A stretch of 64,000 nucleotides of DNA, taken from NCBI GenBank assembly GCA_040217155.1, contig JAVJNS010000018.1, positions 186,001 to 250,000 of the forward strand, read 5' to 3'. This document shows positions 36,108 to 44,056 of this stretch, in pieces. The translations under genes and the position numbers were made by a program. Position 1 is the first letter of the stretch; each line of letters begins with the position of its first letter. The notes below the pieces were generated by a model. The model saw only the letters and a program-made list of their open reading frames with translations, did not search any database and was not told the origin of the DNA. This DNA is from Pelagibius sp040217155. GTDB taxonomy: Bacteria; Pseudomonadota; Alphaproteobacteria; Kiloniellales; Kiloniellaceae.

Positions 36108-36587
36108 TCAGCGCGGCGTCTGGATGATCGGCGGCACCGACTGCAGAGCCGTGTCCCAGGGAAACAGAATCCAGGTGTCCTGGCTGACCTCAGTCACGAA
36201 GCTGTCGACCGTCGGCCGCCCCGCCGGCTTGGCGTAAACCGTGGCGAAGTGCGCTTTAGGCATCAATTCGCGCACCTTGCGGGCCGTCTGACCGGTATCG
36301 ACCAAATCGTCGATCAGCAGCCAGCCCTCGCTGTCATGCTGGACCGTTTTCAGCACCTCCAGCTGACCCTGGGAATTGTCGCTGCGATAACTGGTGATGC
36401 AGACGGTGTCGATCAGCCGAAGATCCAGTTCGCGGGCGATGACCGCCGCCGGGACCATGCCGCCGCGGGTGATGGCCGCGATGCCGTTGAACGGTCCCAA
36501 CTCTACCAGGCGCCATGCCAGGGCGCGCGAATCGCGGTGCAGTTGGTCCCAGGAGACGGGAAAAGTTTTCTGTTCGGCTGTAAGCAT
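36108..36587 (-). CDS. gpt: Xanthine(-guanine) phosphoribosyltransferase
   Basis: Purine salvage enzyme that makes XMP and GMP from xanthine or guanine and PRPP. It has 159 residues, close to E. coli Gpt (152). The PRPP-binding loop is LLIDDLVDTGQTA, the N-terminal AAITRGGMVPA motif is present, and the C-terminal base-binding region reads TWILFPWDT. It starts at the ATG at 36587. The 108-base gap upstream shows no evident feature. Confidence 0.93.
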   Translation of the reverse strand: MLTAEQKTFPVSWDQLHRDSRALAWRLVELGPFNGIAAITRGGMVPAAVIARELDLRLIDTVCITSYRSDNSQGQLEVLKTVQHDSEGWLLIDDLVDTGQTARKVRELMPKAHFATVYAKPAGRPTVDSFVTEVSQDTWILFPWDTALQSVPPIIQTPR

Positions 36588-36695
36588 TCCTGCGGCTTCC
36601 CTTGCTTTAGGCGACCTTGCGCTGAGCAGGGGATTAAAGCGGAAGTCGCCGCCGGCGTCTAAAGGCTTTTCGTGCCATAGCCTTGTGGTGGCCAG

Positions 36696-37175
36696 TCAAC
36701 TGGACAGTTCGCCGGTGGGGATCAGCTGCACTGCCGCAATGCGCCAGGAGCCGTCGGCTTGCTGCTCCATGGTGTAGATGGCAATCACCGCGCTGCCGTC
36801 AGGCCCGACGAAGCGAACCGCCTGCCCAATCTTGCCGTCAACGATCCGTGCATCCAGGAATTCCACCGACTGCGGCCGGTAGACGGCCTGATAACCGCCA
36901 CGCACCATGGCCATGAAATTGGCCGGCGTGCCGAACAGGTGGCGCAGTTGCGGGGTGGCGTAGGAAAAGGCGCGCGACCCATCATCCGCCTGAAAGGCGT
37001 CGAGTTGGGAGCGAATGGTGCCCAGAATGGCCGCTTGGTCTGCCGGAGCGGGAGCCAACGCCGGCTCGGCCCTGGCACCTTCGGAATAGAGTCCGAGGAA
37101 GGTAAACGCGGCGATGGCAAGGACGAGCCCAAGGGCGGGAAAAAGCGCGGCCCAAGGGGACAGGGGGCGAAGCAT
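36696..37175 (-). CDS. Exported DUF4864 domain-containing protein
   Basis: 159 residues, function unknown. An N-terminal hydrophobic segment (about 8-30) acts as signal peptide or anchor, ending near GARAEP. The mature domain has ILGTIRSQLDAFQADDGSRA, then AFSYATPQLRHLFGTPANF and the VRGGYQAVYRPQSVEF segment, typical of DUF4864 (an NTF2-like fold). It stands alone. Confidence 0.8.
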   Translation of the reverse strand: MLRPLSPWAALFPALGLVLAIAAFTFLGLYSEGARAEPALAPAPADQAAILGTIRSQLDAFQADDGSRAFSYATPQLRHLFGTPANFMAMVRGGYQAVYRPQSVEFLDARIVDGKIGQAVRFVGPDGSAVIAIYTMEQQADGSWRIAAVQLIPTGELSS

Positions 37176-37314
37176 AGCGGTCTCCCAGCGGTTGCCCAGG
37201 AGAAACTATGGCGATTTCCGCTCAAGGCCAGCTTTCAGAGCGCTTATAAAGACTTCAGGCCGACCCCCGATTTCGGCGGCCGGCCTGATATGCCTTGCAG
37301 GGGACTGGCGCGCT

Positions 37315-38481
37315 TTAGCGCACGTAGATGTGGACTTCGCTGACGCTGGCCTGCGGGCTGGAAGTGGCAGAAAGCGTCATGCGGTCGGCCGGCAGACCCA
37401 TGTTGGTCAGGGTGCGCAGCACGTTCTCGGCATTGCGGCGTGAACGGTTGGTATCCAGCGCCACACGGGCCGAATCGCCGCCTGCGGGTGCCACGGCGAC
37501 GATGTCGAAAGCGGCGTTGGGCCGGCGTTCGAGAGCGGCACCAACCACAGTGAAGAGCGCCTGCTCATACTGCGGATTGTCACGGTCGAAGCGGATCACG
37601 GCAAGCGGCTGGCGGGCGCCGACCTGATTGGCCGCACCACCGGCCGGGGCCGGGGCCGGCACGCCATAGGCGCGATTGGCCAGACTGCCACCGATATATT
37701 CGCCGTTGTCGATAGCGACTTGCATGGCGGTCAGATTAAGGCGCTCGTTGGCGAAGTAGTTCTGGGTACGGGCAATGTCGTCGCTCAGCTCGTTCAGCAG
37801 GCGATCGATCACCACGACTGTCTTGTTGACCTCGTCCTCCAGGACGGCCAGCTGGCTGTGGTCTTCCTCGATGGCGCCGCGCAACTCAAATGTGGTGCTG
37901 GTCGATTCGAGAAGAAAGGCGGAGAGCGAAGCGGTGCCGGAGACCTGGCTGGCCAGTGTGTTCAAGGCAGCGATGCTGGCGCCGACTTGTTGCAGTTCGG
38001 CCTGGGCCTGGTTCCACTGGGCCACCAATTCTGGATTGCCGGGCGTGGTGCCGACTTGTAGGCGGGCGTTCATCGCCGCCTTCAGAGAGTGGTAGTTCCC
38101 GGCGAACTGGCGGGCAGAGACGCGAAGGCTCTGCAGCTGGTTGTTCTCGGCGGAGAGCTGTTGCTGCAGCTTCAGGAGGTCGTCGCGTAGCGACTGGATC
38201 TTCTGGCCGACGACCGTACCGGTCGGCCGCATGTTGCTGACCGTTGGCGGCTCGAAGACCGTGCTTCCCAGAATCTGAGGGGCGGGTGCCGCCGGCACTG
38301 ACGCCGCCGGGGCCGCCTCAACCACAGCCGGTTGAGCGGCAGCGGGCGGCTCGGCCTGTGGCGCCGCTTGGCTGCCGGCCGGCGTCTGGTTGTTCTGCGG
38401 CATGGTACAACCAGCCACAAACAGTAGCGCGCCGAAGACGACAGCAGTCCGGCGAAAGGGCAACAAGTGTCTGCTCGACAT
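37315..38481 (-). CDS. Lipoprotein with coiled coil and OmpA-like C-terminus
   Basis: 388 residues. A lipoprotein signal ends in the lipobox LFVAGC (Cys25). An Ala/Pro-rich linker (about 30-75) is followed by a long helical coiled-coil region (about 90-255) with QSLRDDLLKLQQQLSAENN. The C-terminus (about 300-388) resembles an OmpA/MotB peptidoglycan-binding domain: LAVIRFDRDNPQYEQAL, then NRSRRNAENVLRTLTNMG and a final EVHIYVR strand. It is probably an envelope protein linking membrane and cell wall. Exact role unknown. Confidence 0.75.
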   Translation of the reverse strand: MSSRHLLPFRRTAVVFGALLFVAGCTMPQNNQTPAGSQAAPQAEPPAAAQPAVVEAAPAASVPAAPAPQILGSTVFEPPTVSNMRPTGTVVGQKIQSLRDDLLKLQQQLSAENNQLQSLRVSARQFAGNYHSLKAAMNARLQVGTTPGNPELVAQWNQAQAELQQVGASIAALNTLASQVSGTASLSAFLLESTSTTFELRGAIEEDHSQLAVLEDEVNKTVVVIDRLLNELSDDIARTQNYFANERLNLTAMQVAIDNGEYIGGSLANRAYGVPAPAPAGGAANQVGARQPLAVIRFDRDNPQYEQALFTVVGAALERRPNAAFDIVAVAPAGGDSARVALDTNRSRRNAENVLRTLTNMGLPADRMTLSATSSPQASVSEVHIYVR

Positions 38482-38800
38482 AGAGATTTCCGTACAGATT
38501 TCCGAGACAGCTGAACCTAAGAGGTTCCTACATATTAACTATGTAAGTCTTTACAGAGTCTTGCTATCCCGACCCCCCTCGATCGAATGCGCGATAGTAG
38601 AGGATGGATTCTGCAGGGACAAGTGCCATTTCCACGGCAGCGGCGGTCCGCCACAGTCCGATTGAGGCTTGGATTTATTGACTTTTCCGGCCTTCTTGTG
38701 AAGTGAGCGAAGCGCTTGCAAGGCACCAGTGCTTCGAGTAATGTCCGGCCTCCTCGCGGCGGCGGTCCAGCCGCTGCGCAGCCCCTAGCGGCTGTGAAGT
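38482..38800. other. Intergenic region upstream of tRNA-Arg
   Basis: These 319 bases separate the lipoprotein gene from the tRNA. Apart from the tRNA promoter candidate at 38716-38744 I see no gene or structure in it. A reverse-strand frame crossing it is an antisense-tRNA artefact. Confidence 0.5.
38716..38744 (+). promoter_or_regulatory. Probable promoter of tRNA-Arg
   Basis: TTGCAA (38716-38721), a 17-base spacer and TAATGT (38739-38744). Transcription would begin near 38751, leaving a leader of about 50 bases before the tRNA. Confidence 0.4.
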
Positions 38801-38877
38801 GCGCCCGTAGCTCAATTGGATAGAGCACCTGACTACGGATCAGGAGGTTGGGAGTTCGAATCTTCCCGGGCGCGCCA
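38801..38877 (+). tRNA. tRNA-Arg(ACG)
   Basis: A complete cloverleaf of 77 nt with encoded CCA. The acceptor arms GCGCCCG and CGGGCGC pair perfectly. The D stem is GCTC/GAGC and the anticodon stem CCTGA/TCAGG. The loop CTACGGA holds anticodon ACG, and the T arm is GGGAG-TTCGAAT-CTTCC with one G-U pair. ACG is normally edited to ICG by TadA to read CGU, CGC and CGA. Confidence 0.97.
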
Positions 38878-38921
38878 CAATTCCCGCGAGAAAACAGTTC
38901 GCGATCGAAGAGCAGAAAGAA

Positions 38922-38943
38922 CTGCCGGTTCAAGGTCCGGCAG
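38922..38943 (+). terminator. Hairpin downstream of tRNA-Arg
   Basis: CTGCCGG (38922-38928) and CCGGCAG (38937-38943) form a perfect 7-base stem with an 8-base loop. No T-run follows, so termination is uncertain. Confidence 0.3.
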
Positions 38944-38982
38944 GCTTCAGTTGCCGCTCAATATGGTTCAGGCCAAAGGCCC

Positions 38983-39699
38983 CTAGACTTGGTGGAAACC
39001 ATGCTGTTGTAGCAGTTCGATGATCAGTCTCATCGCCTCCATGCGATGGGCGGTATGCAACGCTCTGGCGCGCTTGCGGTCTCCGCTCTTGATGGCCTCG
39101 AAGAGATCCCGGTGATCGCGGTAGGACTTGGTTGGAGAAGGGCGCAGGCGAACCGTCAGCATTCGCGCACGGTGGACCTGGTCGTTGTACGACTCGACCA
39201 GCGCCTTCAGGCGGCTGTTGCCTGACATGGAAACGAGCAGGTCGTGAAACCGCTTGTCTGCGGCAGCCCAACTCTCCCGATCATCCGCTTTCAGCGCCGC
39301 GTCCATGTCGCCGAGCGCCTTTTCGACGGCTCTGGTTTCGGTCTTCGACAAGACTCGAGACGCCGCCTGTTCGGCTGCCAGACCTTCCAATTCGGTCAGA
39401 ATCTCATAGATATCCTTCATGTCCTGCGCCGACAGCGGTAAAACCCTGATCCCGCGGCGCGGCCGGACTTCGACCAAACCCAGGGCTTCGAGGACCACCG
39501 CCGCTTCGCGGACAGGGGTGCGGGACATGCCGAGCATCTCGGCCAGTTCCGACTCCAGATAACTGGAGCCGGCGGGCAAACGGTTGGTGACGATCATCTC
39601 CCGCAGCACGGAGGTGGCGCGTTGGGTCTGTGACGGCAGTCTGTCTGCCTTGTCCGAAGACCTCCCGGCCATTGTCTCAGGTGCGTCGCTGGAACTCAT
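38983..39699 (-). CDS. GntR family transcriptional regulator, FCD type
   Basis: 238 residues. The winged helix-turn-helix (about 28-95) has ESELAEMLGMSRTPVREA and VRPRRGIRVLPLS. The all-helical FCD effector domain (about 100-235) has the metal/ligand residues in FHDLLVSMSGN and the late His-rich helix RALHTAHRMEAMR. It is translationally coupled (ATGA) to the upstream oxidoreductase. It probably controls its own operon and the divergent otnK-otnC pair through the palindromes at 41058 and 41093. The effector is unknown, perhaps a sugar acid. Confidence 0.9.
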   Translation of the reverse strand: MSSSDAPETMAGRSSDKADRLPSQTQRATSVLREMIVTNRLPAGSSYLESELAEMLGMSRTPVREAAVVLEALGLVEVRPRRGIRVLPLSAQDMKDIYEILTELEGLAAEQAASRVLSKTETRAVEKALGDMDAALKADDRESWAAADKRFHDLLVSMSGNSRLKALVESYNDQVHRARMLTVRLRPSPTKSYRDHRDLFEAIKSGDRKRARALHTAHRMEAMRLIIELLQQHGFHQV

Positions 39700-40745
39700 G
39701 ACGGGAGCTCGATCCTTTGTCCGGTTTCAGCTGATCGATAGACGGCCAACTCTATTCGCATGTTGTGCAGATAGGAAATCGCGTCGTTTTCGAGCGGCGC
39801 GCCATCGGTCAGCGCGGCCACCACGTGGCGCTGCAGAGCGGCCACACAATCGCCGCCGAAGCCGGCGCCTGCCGGCGGGTTGGCCAGAACCTGCCAGGTC
39901 GCCTCGCCGCGCGCCCGTAAAGACAATGATCCGTCGCCTTGGAGCCGAATTTCGCCGCCGGTCCCCTCGACACTGCACTCGCCCATGGTACGCCGATGAT
40001 CTTCGGCCGGGTGGTCGAGCAGGCGGTTGCCGTCGAACAATGCCCTTGCGCCGTCCGGGTAGCTGTAGACGAAATAGCCGGCATCCTCGCCGGAGATGGC
40101 CGGGTTGAGCCGGCGCAGGTCGGCATAGACGGCACCGGGTTCGCCGAGCAGGAAGCGAAAGGTGTCGATCCAATGGACACCCGTCTCATGGATCAGGAAG
40201 CGCGGCATCTTTTGAAAGTAGGGCTGACGGTCGAGATAGGCCTTCGCACCCTGGCCATCGCCGGGCCTCAGCCGGAAGGTGATCTGCAGCACCTGGCCGA
40301 TGCGCCCAGCTTCAATCTCGTCGCGAATGCGCCGGTACCAGGGCTGGAAGCGGAAGTTCTCGTGCACCACGAGAGGCACCCGTGCTTCTGCGGCCAGGGC
40401 GGCCGCGCGCTCGGCCTGCTCCAGATCGCCGCAGAACGGCTTCTGGCAGATGATCGCCTGCGCGCCAGCTTCTAGGGCCAGGGAGATCATGTCGAGATGA
40501 CTCTCGGGCGGGGAGACGATGTCCACCAGGTCGGGCTGCGTCTCCTTCAGCATTTCCGCCGGGTCGGCGAAGGCCGGGACGCCGACGGCTGCCGCCTTGG
40601 AAAACTCTCGGTCGGCGACGGCGACCAGTTCGGCACCATCGATGCGTTGCCAGGCGTCGTAGTGAAAGCGGCTGAAGTAGCCGGCACCGATGCCGGCGAC
40701 GCGCAATGGGGCCTCTGTCTGGGGTCTGTGCGTTGCGTTCGTCAC
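39696..40745 (-). CDS. Gfo/Idh/MocA family oxidoreductase
   Basis: NAD(P)-dependent dehydrogenase family acting on sugars, inositols or sugar acids, 349 residues. The Rossmann domain begins RVAGIGAGYFSRFHYDAW. The catalytic-lysine motif appears as CQKPF where EKP is common. The C-terminal alpha/beta domain has FLIHETGVHWIDTFRFL, with the His usual for substrate binding. It overlaps the gntR gene by ATGA downstream and the dehydrogenase relic upstream by ATGA. The context suggests oxidation of a four-carbon sugar acid, unproven. Confidence 0.88.
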   Translation of the reverse strand: MTNATHRPQTEAPLRVAGIGAGYFSRFHYDAWQRIDGAELVAVADREFSKAAAVGVPAFADPAEMLKETQPDLVDIVSPPESHLDMISLALEAGAQAIICQKPFCGDLEQAERAAALAAEARVPLVVHENFRFQPWYRRIRDEIEAGRIGQVLQITFRLRPGDGQGAKAYLDRQPYFQKMPRFLIHETGVHWIDTFRFLLGEPGAVYADLRRLNPAISGEDAGYFVYSYPDGARALFDGNRLLDHPAEDHRRTMGECSVEGTGGEIRLQGDGSLSLRARGEATWQVLANPPAGAGFGGDCVAALQRHVVAALTDGAPLENDAISYLHNMRIELAVYRSAETGQRIELPS

Positions 40746-40960
40746 CTGAGACCTGCGTCGAATGCCGCGCCGATCCCTGCCGCTACTTCGCCTGTGCAGG
40801 CTTTGCCTTTGTCGGTGATCTCCGGGGGCCCGCCGTGGCCCGGCTGGAATACCGTATGCAGTCCTCTGATGTTAACCGACGGCATGACGCCGAGACCTGC
40901 CGTGACTTTCGGGCAGATGCCGTCGCCTTCGAGTACGGCGACTTTGAACTCCACGTCCAT
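40742..40960 (-). pseudogene. Internally deleted relic of an isopropylmalate/tartrate-dehydrogenase-like gene
   Basis: A 72-residue frame. Its first part, KVAVLEGDGICPKVTA, matches the N-terminus of the beta-decarboxylating dehydrogenase family (usual VLPGDGIGPEVT). It jumps directly to GLGVMPSVNIRGLHTVFQPG and HGGPPEITDKGKA, which match the C-terminal part (GLGxxPSxxI, VFEPVHGSAPDIAGKG). Some 240 central residues, including the catalytic core, are missing, so it cannot be an active dehydrogenase. Shine-Dalgarno GGAG and the ATGA overlap with the next gene survive, so it may still be translated and may drive translation of its neighbour. Confidence 0.65.
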
Positions 40961-41057
40961 GGCCTTTCTCCGGCTAGCTCATGCATTCCGCCGGCGCACG
41001 CCGCAAACCCGCTTCGGTGCGAGGGCAGGTTGGGCAATTGACAATGGATTTTTTAAT

Positions 41058-41073
41058 GTATACGGCAATATAC
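41058..41073. promoter_or_regulatory. Palindrome in the divergent otnK control region
   Basis: GTATA-N6-TATAC (41058-41062 and 41069-41073) within an AT-rich stretch between the divergent operons. The form is typical of FCD-type GntR operators. It is a candidate site for the regulator at 38983-39699. Confidence 0.45.
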
Positions 41074-41092
41074 GCGCTTTATGAGAAAATGT

Positions 41093-41106
41093 GTATTTGA
41101 AAATAC
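41093..41106. promoter_or_regulatory. Second palindrome in the otnK control region
   Basis: GTATTT-GA-AAATAC is a perfect inverted repeat of 6-base arms, 34 bases from the first palindrome centre to centre. It resembles it (GTAT half-sites), so both may bind the same GntR dimer. Confidence 0.45.
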
Positions 41107-41190
41107 GGTTGGGGAAATGCCCTGCGACGGCGCCGCGCCGCGGTGGTATGGCTGGGACTGTCGATCAATATTCTCGGAAAGGTGGCTCAA

Positions 41191-42453
41191 GTGCTGCTTG
41201 GCTGTATCGCGGACGACGTCACCGGGGCGACGGACCTGGCCCTGACCCTGGCGCGCGAGGGCCTGCGGGTCGTCCAAGTGAATGGCTTGCCGGACCCCGT
41301 TGCGCCCGCTCCAGAGGCTGACGCCATTGTGGTGGCGCTGAAGTCGCGCACAATCGAGCCGGCCGAGGCCGTCAACTGGTCCCTGCGGGCGCTGGCATGG
41401 CTGCAGGCGGCAGGGGCGCAGCGCTTCTTTTTCAAGTACTGCTCGACCTTCGATTCCAGCGACCGCGGCAACATCGGCCCGGTCGCCGAAGTCCTTATGG
41501 AGGCGCTCGGAGCGCGCCTGACCATCGCCTGCCCGGCTTTCCCGGCCAACGGCAGGACGATCTTCAAGGGGCATCTCTTCGTCGGCGACCAGTTGCTTTC
41601 AGATTCGCCGATGCGCGACCATCCGCTGACGCCAATGCGCGACAGCAATCTGGTTCGTGTGTTGCAGCGCCAGTGCCGCGGCAAGGTCGGCCTGATTCCT
41701 TATTCGGACGTTGAGGGCGGTCCTGGCGTGATCGCCACTGCACTGGCCGCAGCCGAGCAATGCGGGCTGCGACTGATGATCGTCGATGCGCTAACGGATG
41801 CCCATCTGCGGGATATCGGTGATGCCGTGGCCGACTTTCCGCTGGTGACCGGCGGATCGGGAGTCGCCCTCGGGCTGCCGCAGGCCTGGCGCCGCGCGGG
41901 CTTGGTGCAGGGCTCGGCAGAGCCAGCCGCGATCGAGGCGCCGGCGGGATCAGCCCTTATTCTAGCGGGCAGTTGTTCGGCGGCGACGCGTGGCCAGGTG
42001 GCGGCCGCCAAGCCCAATATGCCGCACTTTCAGCTTGATCCGGTGGCGCTGGCCGAAGAGCCGGCGAGGATCGAGCAGGTTGCCGCCTGGGTCCGCGAGC
42101 ATCTCGGCGGAGATCCGGTCCTGATCTATTCCTCGGCCGAACCGGCCGAAGTCGAGGGCTTGCAGCAGACCCTCGGCCGGGAACGGGCCGGCGCCATGAT
42201 CGAGAATGCCATGGGGCAGCTCGCTCGAGCAGCGGTTGCTGCCGGGGCGACGCGGATTGTCGTGGCCGGCGGAGAGACTTCGGGCGCTGTTATGGAGGCC
42301 CTGGGTGTAAAGCAGTTGGCTATTGGCCAGGAGATCGATACCGGCGTGCCCTGGACGCGCTCGGTCGCCGGGCCGGATCTGGCGCTGGCGCTCAAGTCCG
42401 GCAATTTCGGATCGGAGGATTTCTTTTCCAAAGCTTTGGGGATGCTGCCATGA
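41191..42453 (+). CDS. otnK: Four-carbon acid sugar kinase (OtnK, DUF1537)
   Basis: Predicted 3-oxo-tetronate kinase, phosphorylating C4 sugar acids such as 3-oxo-erythronate or -threonate at C4. The GTG at 41191, with AAAGGTGG upstream, gives 420 residues, the family size, beginning LLGCIADDVTGATDLALTL with the N-terminal substrate-site DD. The C-terminal nucleotide domain has VVAGGETSGAVMEALG. A longer frame opens at 41143 but lacks a ribosome site. The stop overlaps otnC by ATGA. The pair is the core of known tetronate pathways. Confidence 0.92.
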   Translation: MLLGCIADDVTGATDLALTLAREGLRVVQVNGLPDPVAPAPEADAIVVALKSRTIEPAEAVNWSLRALAWLQAAGAQRFFFKYCSTFDSSDRGNIGPVAEVLMEALGARLTIACPAFPANGRTIFKGHLFVGDQLLSDSPMRDHPLTPMRDSNLVRVLQRQCRGKVGLIPYSDVEGGPGVIATALAAAEQCGLRLMIVDALTDAHLRDIGDAVADFPLVTGGSGVALGLPQAWRRAGLVQGSAEPAAIEAPAGSALILAGSCSAATRGQVAAAKPNMPHFQLDPVALAEEPARIEQVAAWVREHLGGDPVLIYSSAEPAEVEGLQQTLGRERAGAMIENAMGQLARAAVAAGATRIVVAGGETSGAVMEALGVKQLAIGQEIDTGVPWTRSVAGPDLALALKSGNFGSEDFFSKALGMLP

Positions 42454-43082
42454 CGGAGGAAAGCCGGCTGCGTGAGGAAATCTGCGGCTATGGCCGCTCG
42501 CTGTTCCAGCGCGGCCTCACCTTTGGCTCTTCCGGCAACATCAGCGCAGTCCTGCCGGGCGGCGGCTGGCTGATGACGCCCACAAACGTCAGCCTTGACC
42601 GCCTCGACCCGGCGCGTCTTGCCCGGCTCGACGGCGAGGGGCGATGGGTCGACGGCGACAAGCCGACCAAGGAGAGCTTCCTGCATCTGGCCGTCTACGG
42701 CCGGCGGCAGGCCGGCGCTGTGGTGCACCTGCATTCGACCCATTCCGTCGCTGTCAGTTGCCTCGCCGATGTCGATCCGCAGGACGTGCTGCCGCCGCTG
42801 ACCGCCTACTACGTCATGAGGGTCGGCAAGTTGCCGCTGGTGCCCTATTTTCCGCCGGGCGACGCGGATCTGGCCACTGCCGTCGCCGAGTTCGCCGGAC
42901 GCCATCACGCGGTCCTGCTGGCCAACCATGGCCCGGTCGTGGCCGGCAGCGACCTCGTCGCAGCTGTCGGCGCCATCGAGGAATTGGAGGAGACGGCAAA
43001 GCTTCACCTCCTGCTGCGTGGATCCCGCTCGCGGCCGCTCACCGCCGAGCAGGCCAGCGAATTGTGCGACCGCTACCAGTGA
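42450..43082 (+). CDS. otnC: 3-oxo-tetronate 4-phosphate decarboxylase (class II aldolase family, OtnC)
   Basis: Zn-dependent class II aldolase/adducin-family protein, 210 residues. The N-terminal FGSSGNISAVLPGG loop binds phosphate. KPTKES holds the catalytic Glu75. Zinc ligands are His93 and His95 (VVHLHSTHS) and a later His in LANHGPVV. In tetronate pathways OtnC decarboxylates the OtnK product to dihydroxyacetone phosphate. Coupling to otnK by ATGA fits that role. No OtnI isomerase is present here. Confidence 0.9.
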   Translation: MTEESRLREEICGYGRSLFQRGLTFGSSGNISAVLPGGGWLMTPTNVSLDRLDPARLARLDGEGRWVDGDKPTKESFLHLAVYGRRQAGAVVHLHSTHSVAVSCLADVDPQDVLPPLTAYYVMRVGKLPLVPYFPPGDADLATAVAEFAGRHHAVLLANHGPVVAGSDLVAAVGAIEELEETAKLHLLLRGSRSRPLTAEQASELCDRYQ

Positions 43083-43133
43083 TCCCTTCGGGTTGCCGTG
43101 AATTCGGGGCGATCGCCAGAGTGAGGGTCGCGC

Positions 43134-43880
43134 CTAGCCGAAACCCTCCGCGAATTTCCACAGGAAGTAGGCGGCGCCGCAGAGAATAAGGGCCTCCATA
43201 AACAGGCTGTGCACGCGCAGGGATGTCGAACGTACGATCCAGCGCCCGACATAGGCGCCGGGAATGGTGCAGAGTCCGATCAGCACGCCCTTTGCCAGCA
43301 GGGCCAGGCCGAGCAGTGGCGAGAAACCGAAGACTACCGACTTGGTCAGATTTAGGCCGAACCCAATGGCCGCTACGGTCCCGACAAGGTATTCGCCGGC
43401 CAGCCCAAACCCCAGCAGGAAGGGCGCCAGCATCATGCCGGCACCGAAGGTCGAGCCGGAAATCAGGCCATAGGGTACGGCGGAGAGCGCCAGTCCCTTC
43501 ACACCTACGCGAAAGTTGCGCTTATCCATGTAGCGCCGCAGCGGTACCGAGATGACGAGAAATGTGCCGAGCATCAAGGCGACCGCCATTTCCGGCAAGG
43601 AGACGTAGACCATGGCGCTGAAGATGATAAAGGGCGCGGCGACGCCAAAGACCGCTCCAAAGGCCCGCCAGTTTACCGAGTGGCGAAAAACCCAGACGCG
43701 CGTCGAGTTCGATATGATCATCGCGGTGGCGGTAACAGGGACGGTCTCTTTGACGCCCAGGATCGGTGCCAGGAAGATGGCAAGCAGAAGGCCGCCGGCA
43801 AAGCCGCCGACTGAATGGAAAACTGCCGTGCCAAAGGCAGCCGCGACCACCAGCAGGACGGTAATGAAGTCCATGTCCAA
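43134..43880 (-). CDS. TSUP (TauE/SafE) family membrane carrier
   Basis: Predicted organic-anion or sulfur-compound transporter with 248 residues and about eight membrane helices. The family signature near the start is FHSVGGFAGGLLLAIFLAP, and the repeated half has GLISGSTFGAGMMLAPFLL. The start is a TTG at 43880; an ATG two codons later is the alternative. The operator-like TTGTCGACAA at 43897 lies just upstream, linking it to the divergent leuC-like operon. TSUP members export sulfite or sulfoacetate, or import organic acids; which applies here is unknown. Confidence 0.88.
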   Translation of the reverse strand: MDMDFITVLLVVAAAFGTAVFHSVGGFAGGLLLAIFLAPILGVKETVPVTATAMIISNSTRVWVFRHSVNWRAFGAVFGVAAPFIIFSAMVYVSLPEMAVALMLGTFLVISVPLRRYMDKRNFRVGVKGLALSAVPYGLISGSTFGAGMMLAPFLLGFGLAGEYLVGTVAAIGFGLNLTKSVVFGFSPLLGLALLAKGVLIGLCTIPGAYVGRWIVRSTSLRVHSLFMEALILCGAAYFLWKFAEGFG

Positions 43881-43896
43881 GAAAGTTTATCCTTGT

Positions 43897-43906
43897 TTGT
43901 CGACAA
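43897..43906. promoter_or_regulatory. Operator candidate A (TTGTCGACAA)
   Basis: Perfect 10-base palindrome 16 bases upstream of the TSUP start. It is one of six related sites in this block (see 44003, 49007, 49126, 57308, 57428). The TTGT-N2-ACAA form fits FCD-type GntR operators. Confidence 0.6.
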
Positions 43907-44002
43907 TTCAATCGACCGACGCCGCCCGATGTGCCGGAAGGTGAAGATTTTAAGGCGCTACATTGTAATGGTTCGGCAAGTAGGTTTTCAATCTGAGAAA
44001 AA

Positions 44003-44012
44003 TTGTCTACAA
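44003..44012. promoter_or_regulatory. Operator candidate B (TTGTCTACAA)
   Basis: Lies within the longer symmetric AATTGTCTACAATT (44001-44014), 44 bases upstream of the leuC-like start and 106 bases from site A. Confidence 0.6.
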
Positions 44013-44056
44013 TTTAGGTGATTGAAACAGGGTTCGATTCAAAGCCGGAAGGCGGG

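Noticed and set aside
38535..38933. 132-residue minus-strand frame containing RSQVLYPIELRAH
   Set aside because: It reads antisense through tRNA-Arg. The peptide is the well-known artefact produced by translating the complement of a tRNA gene.
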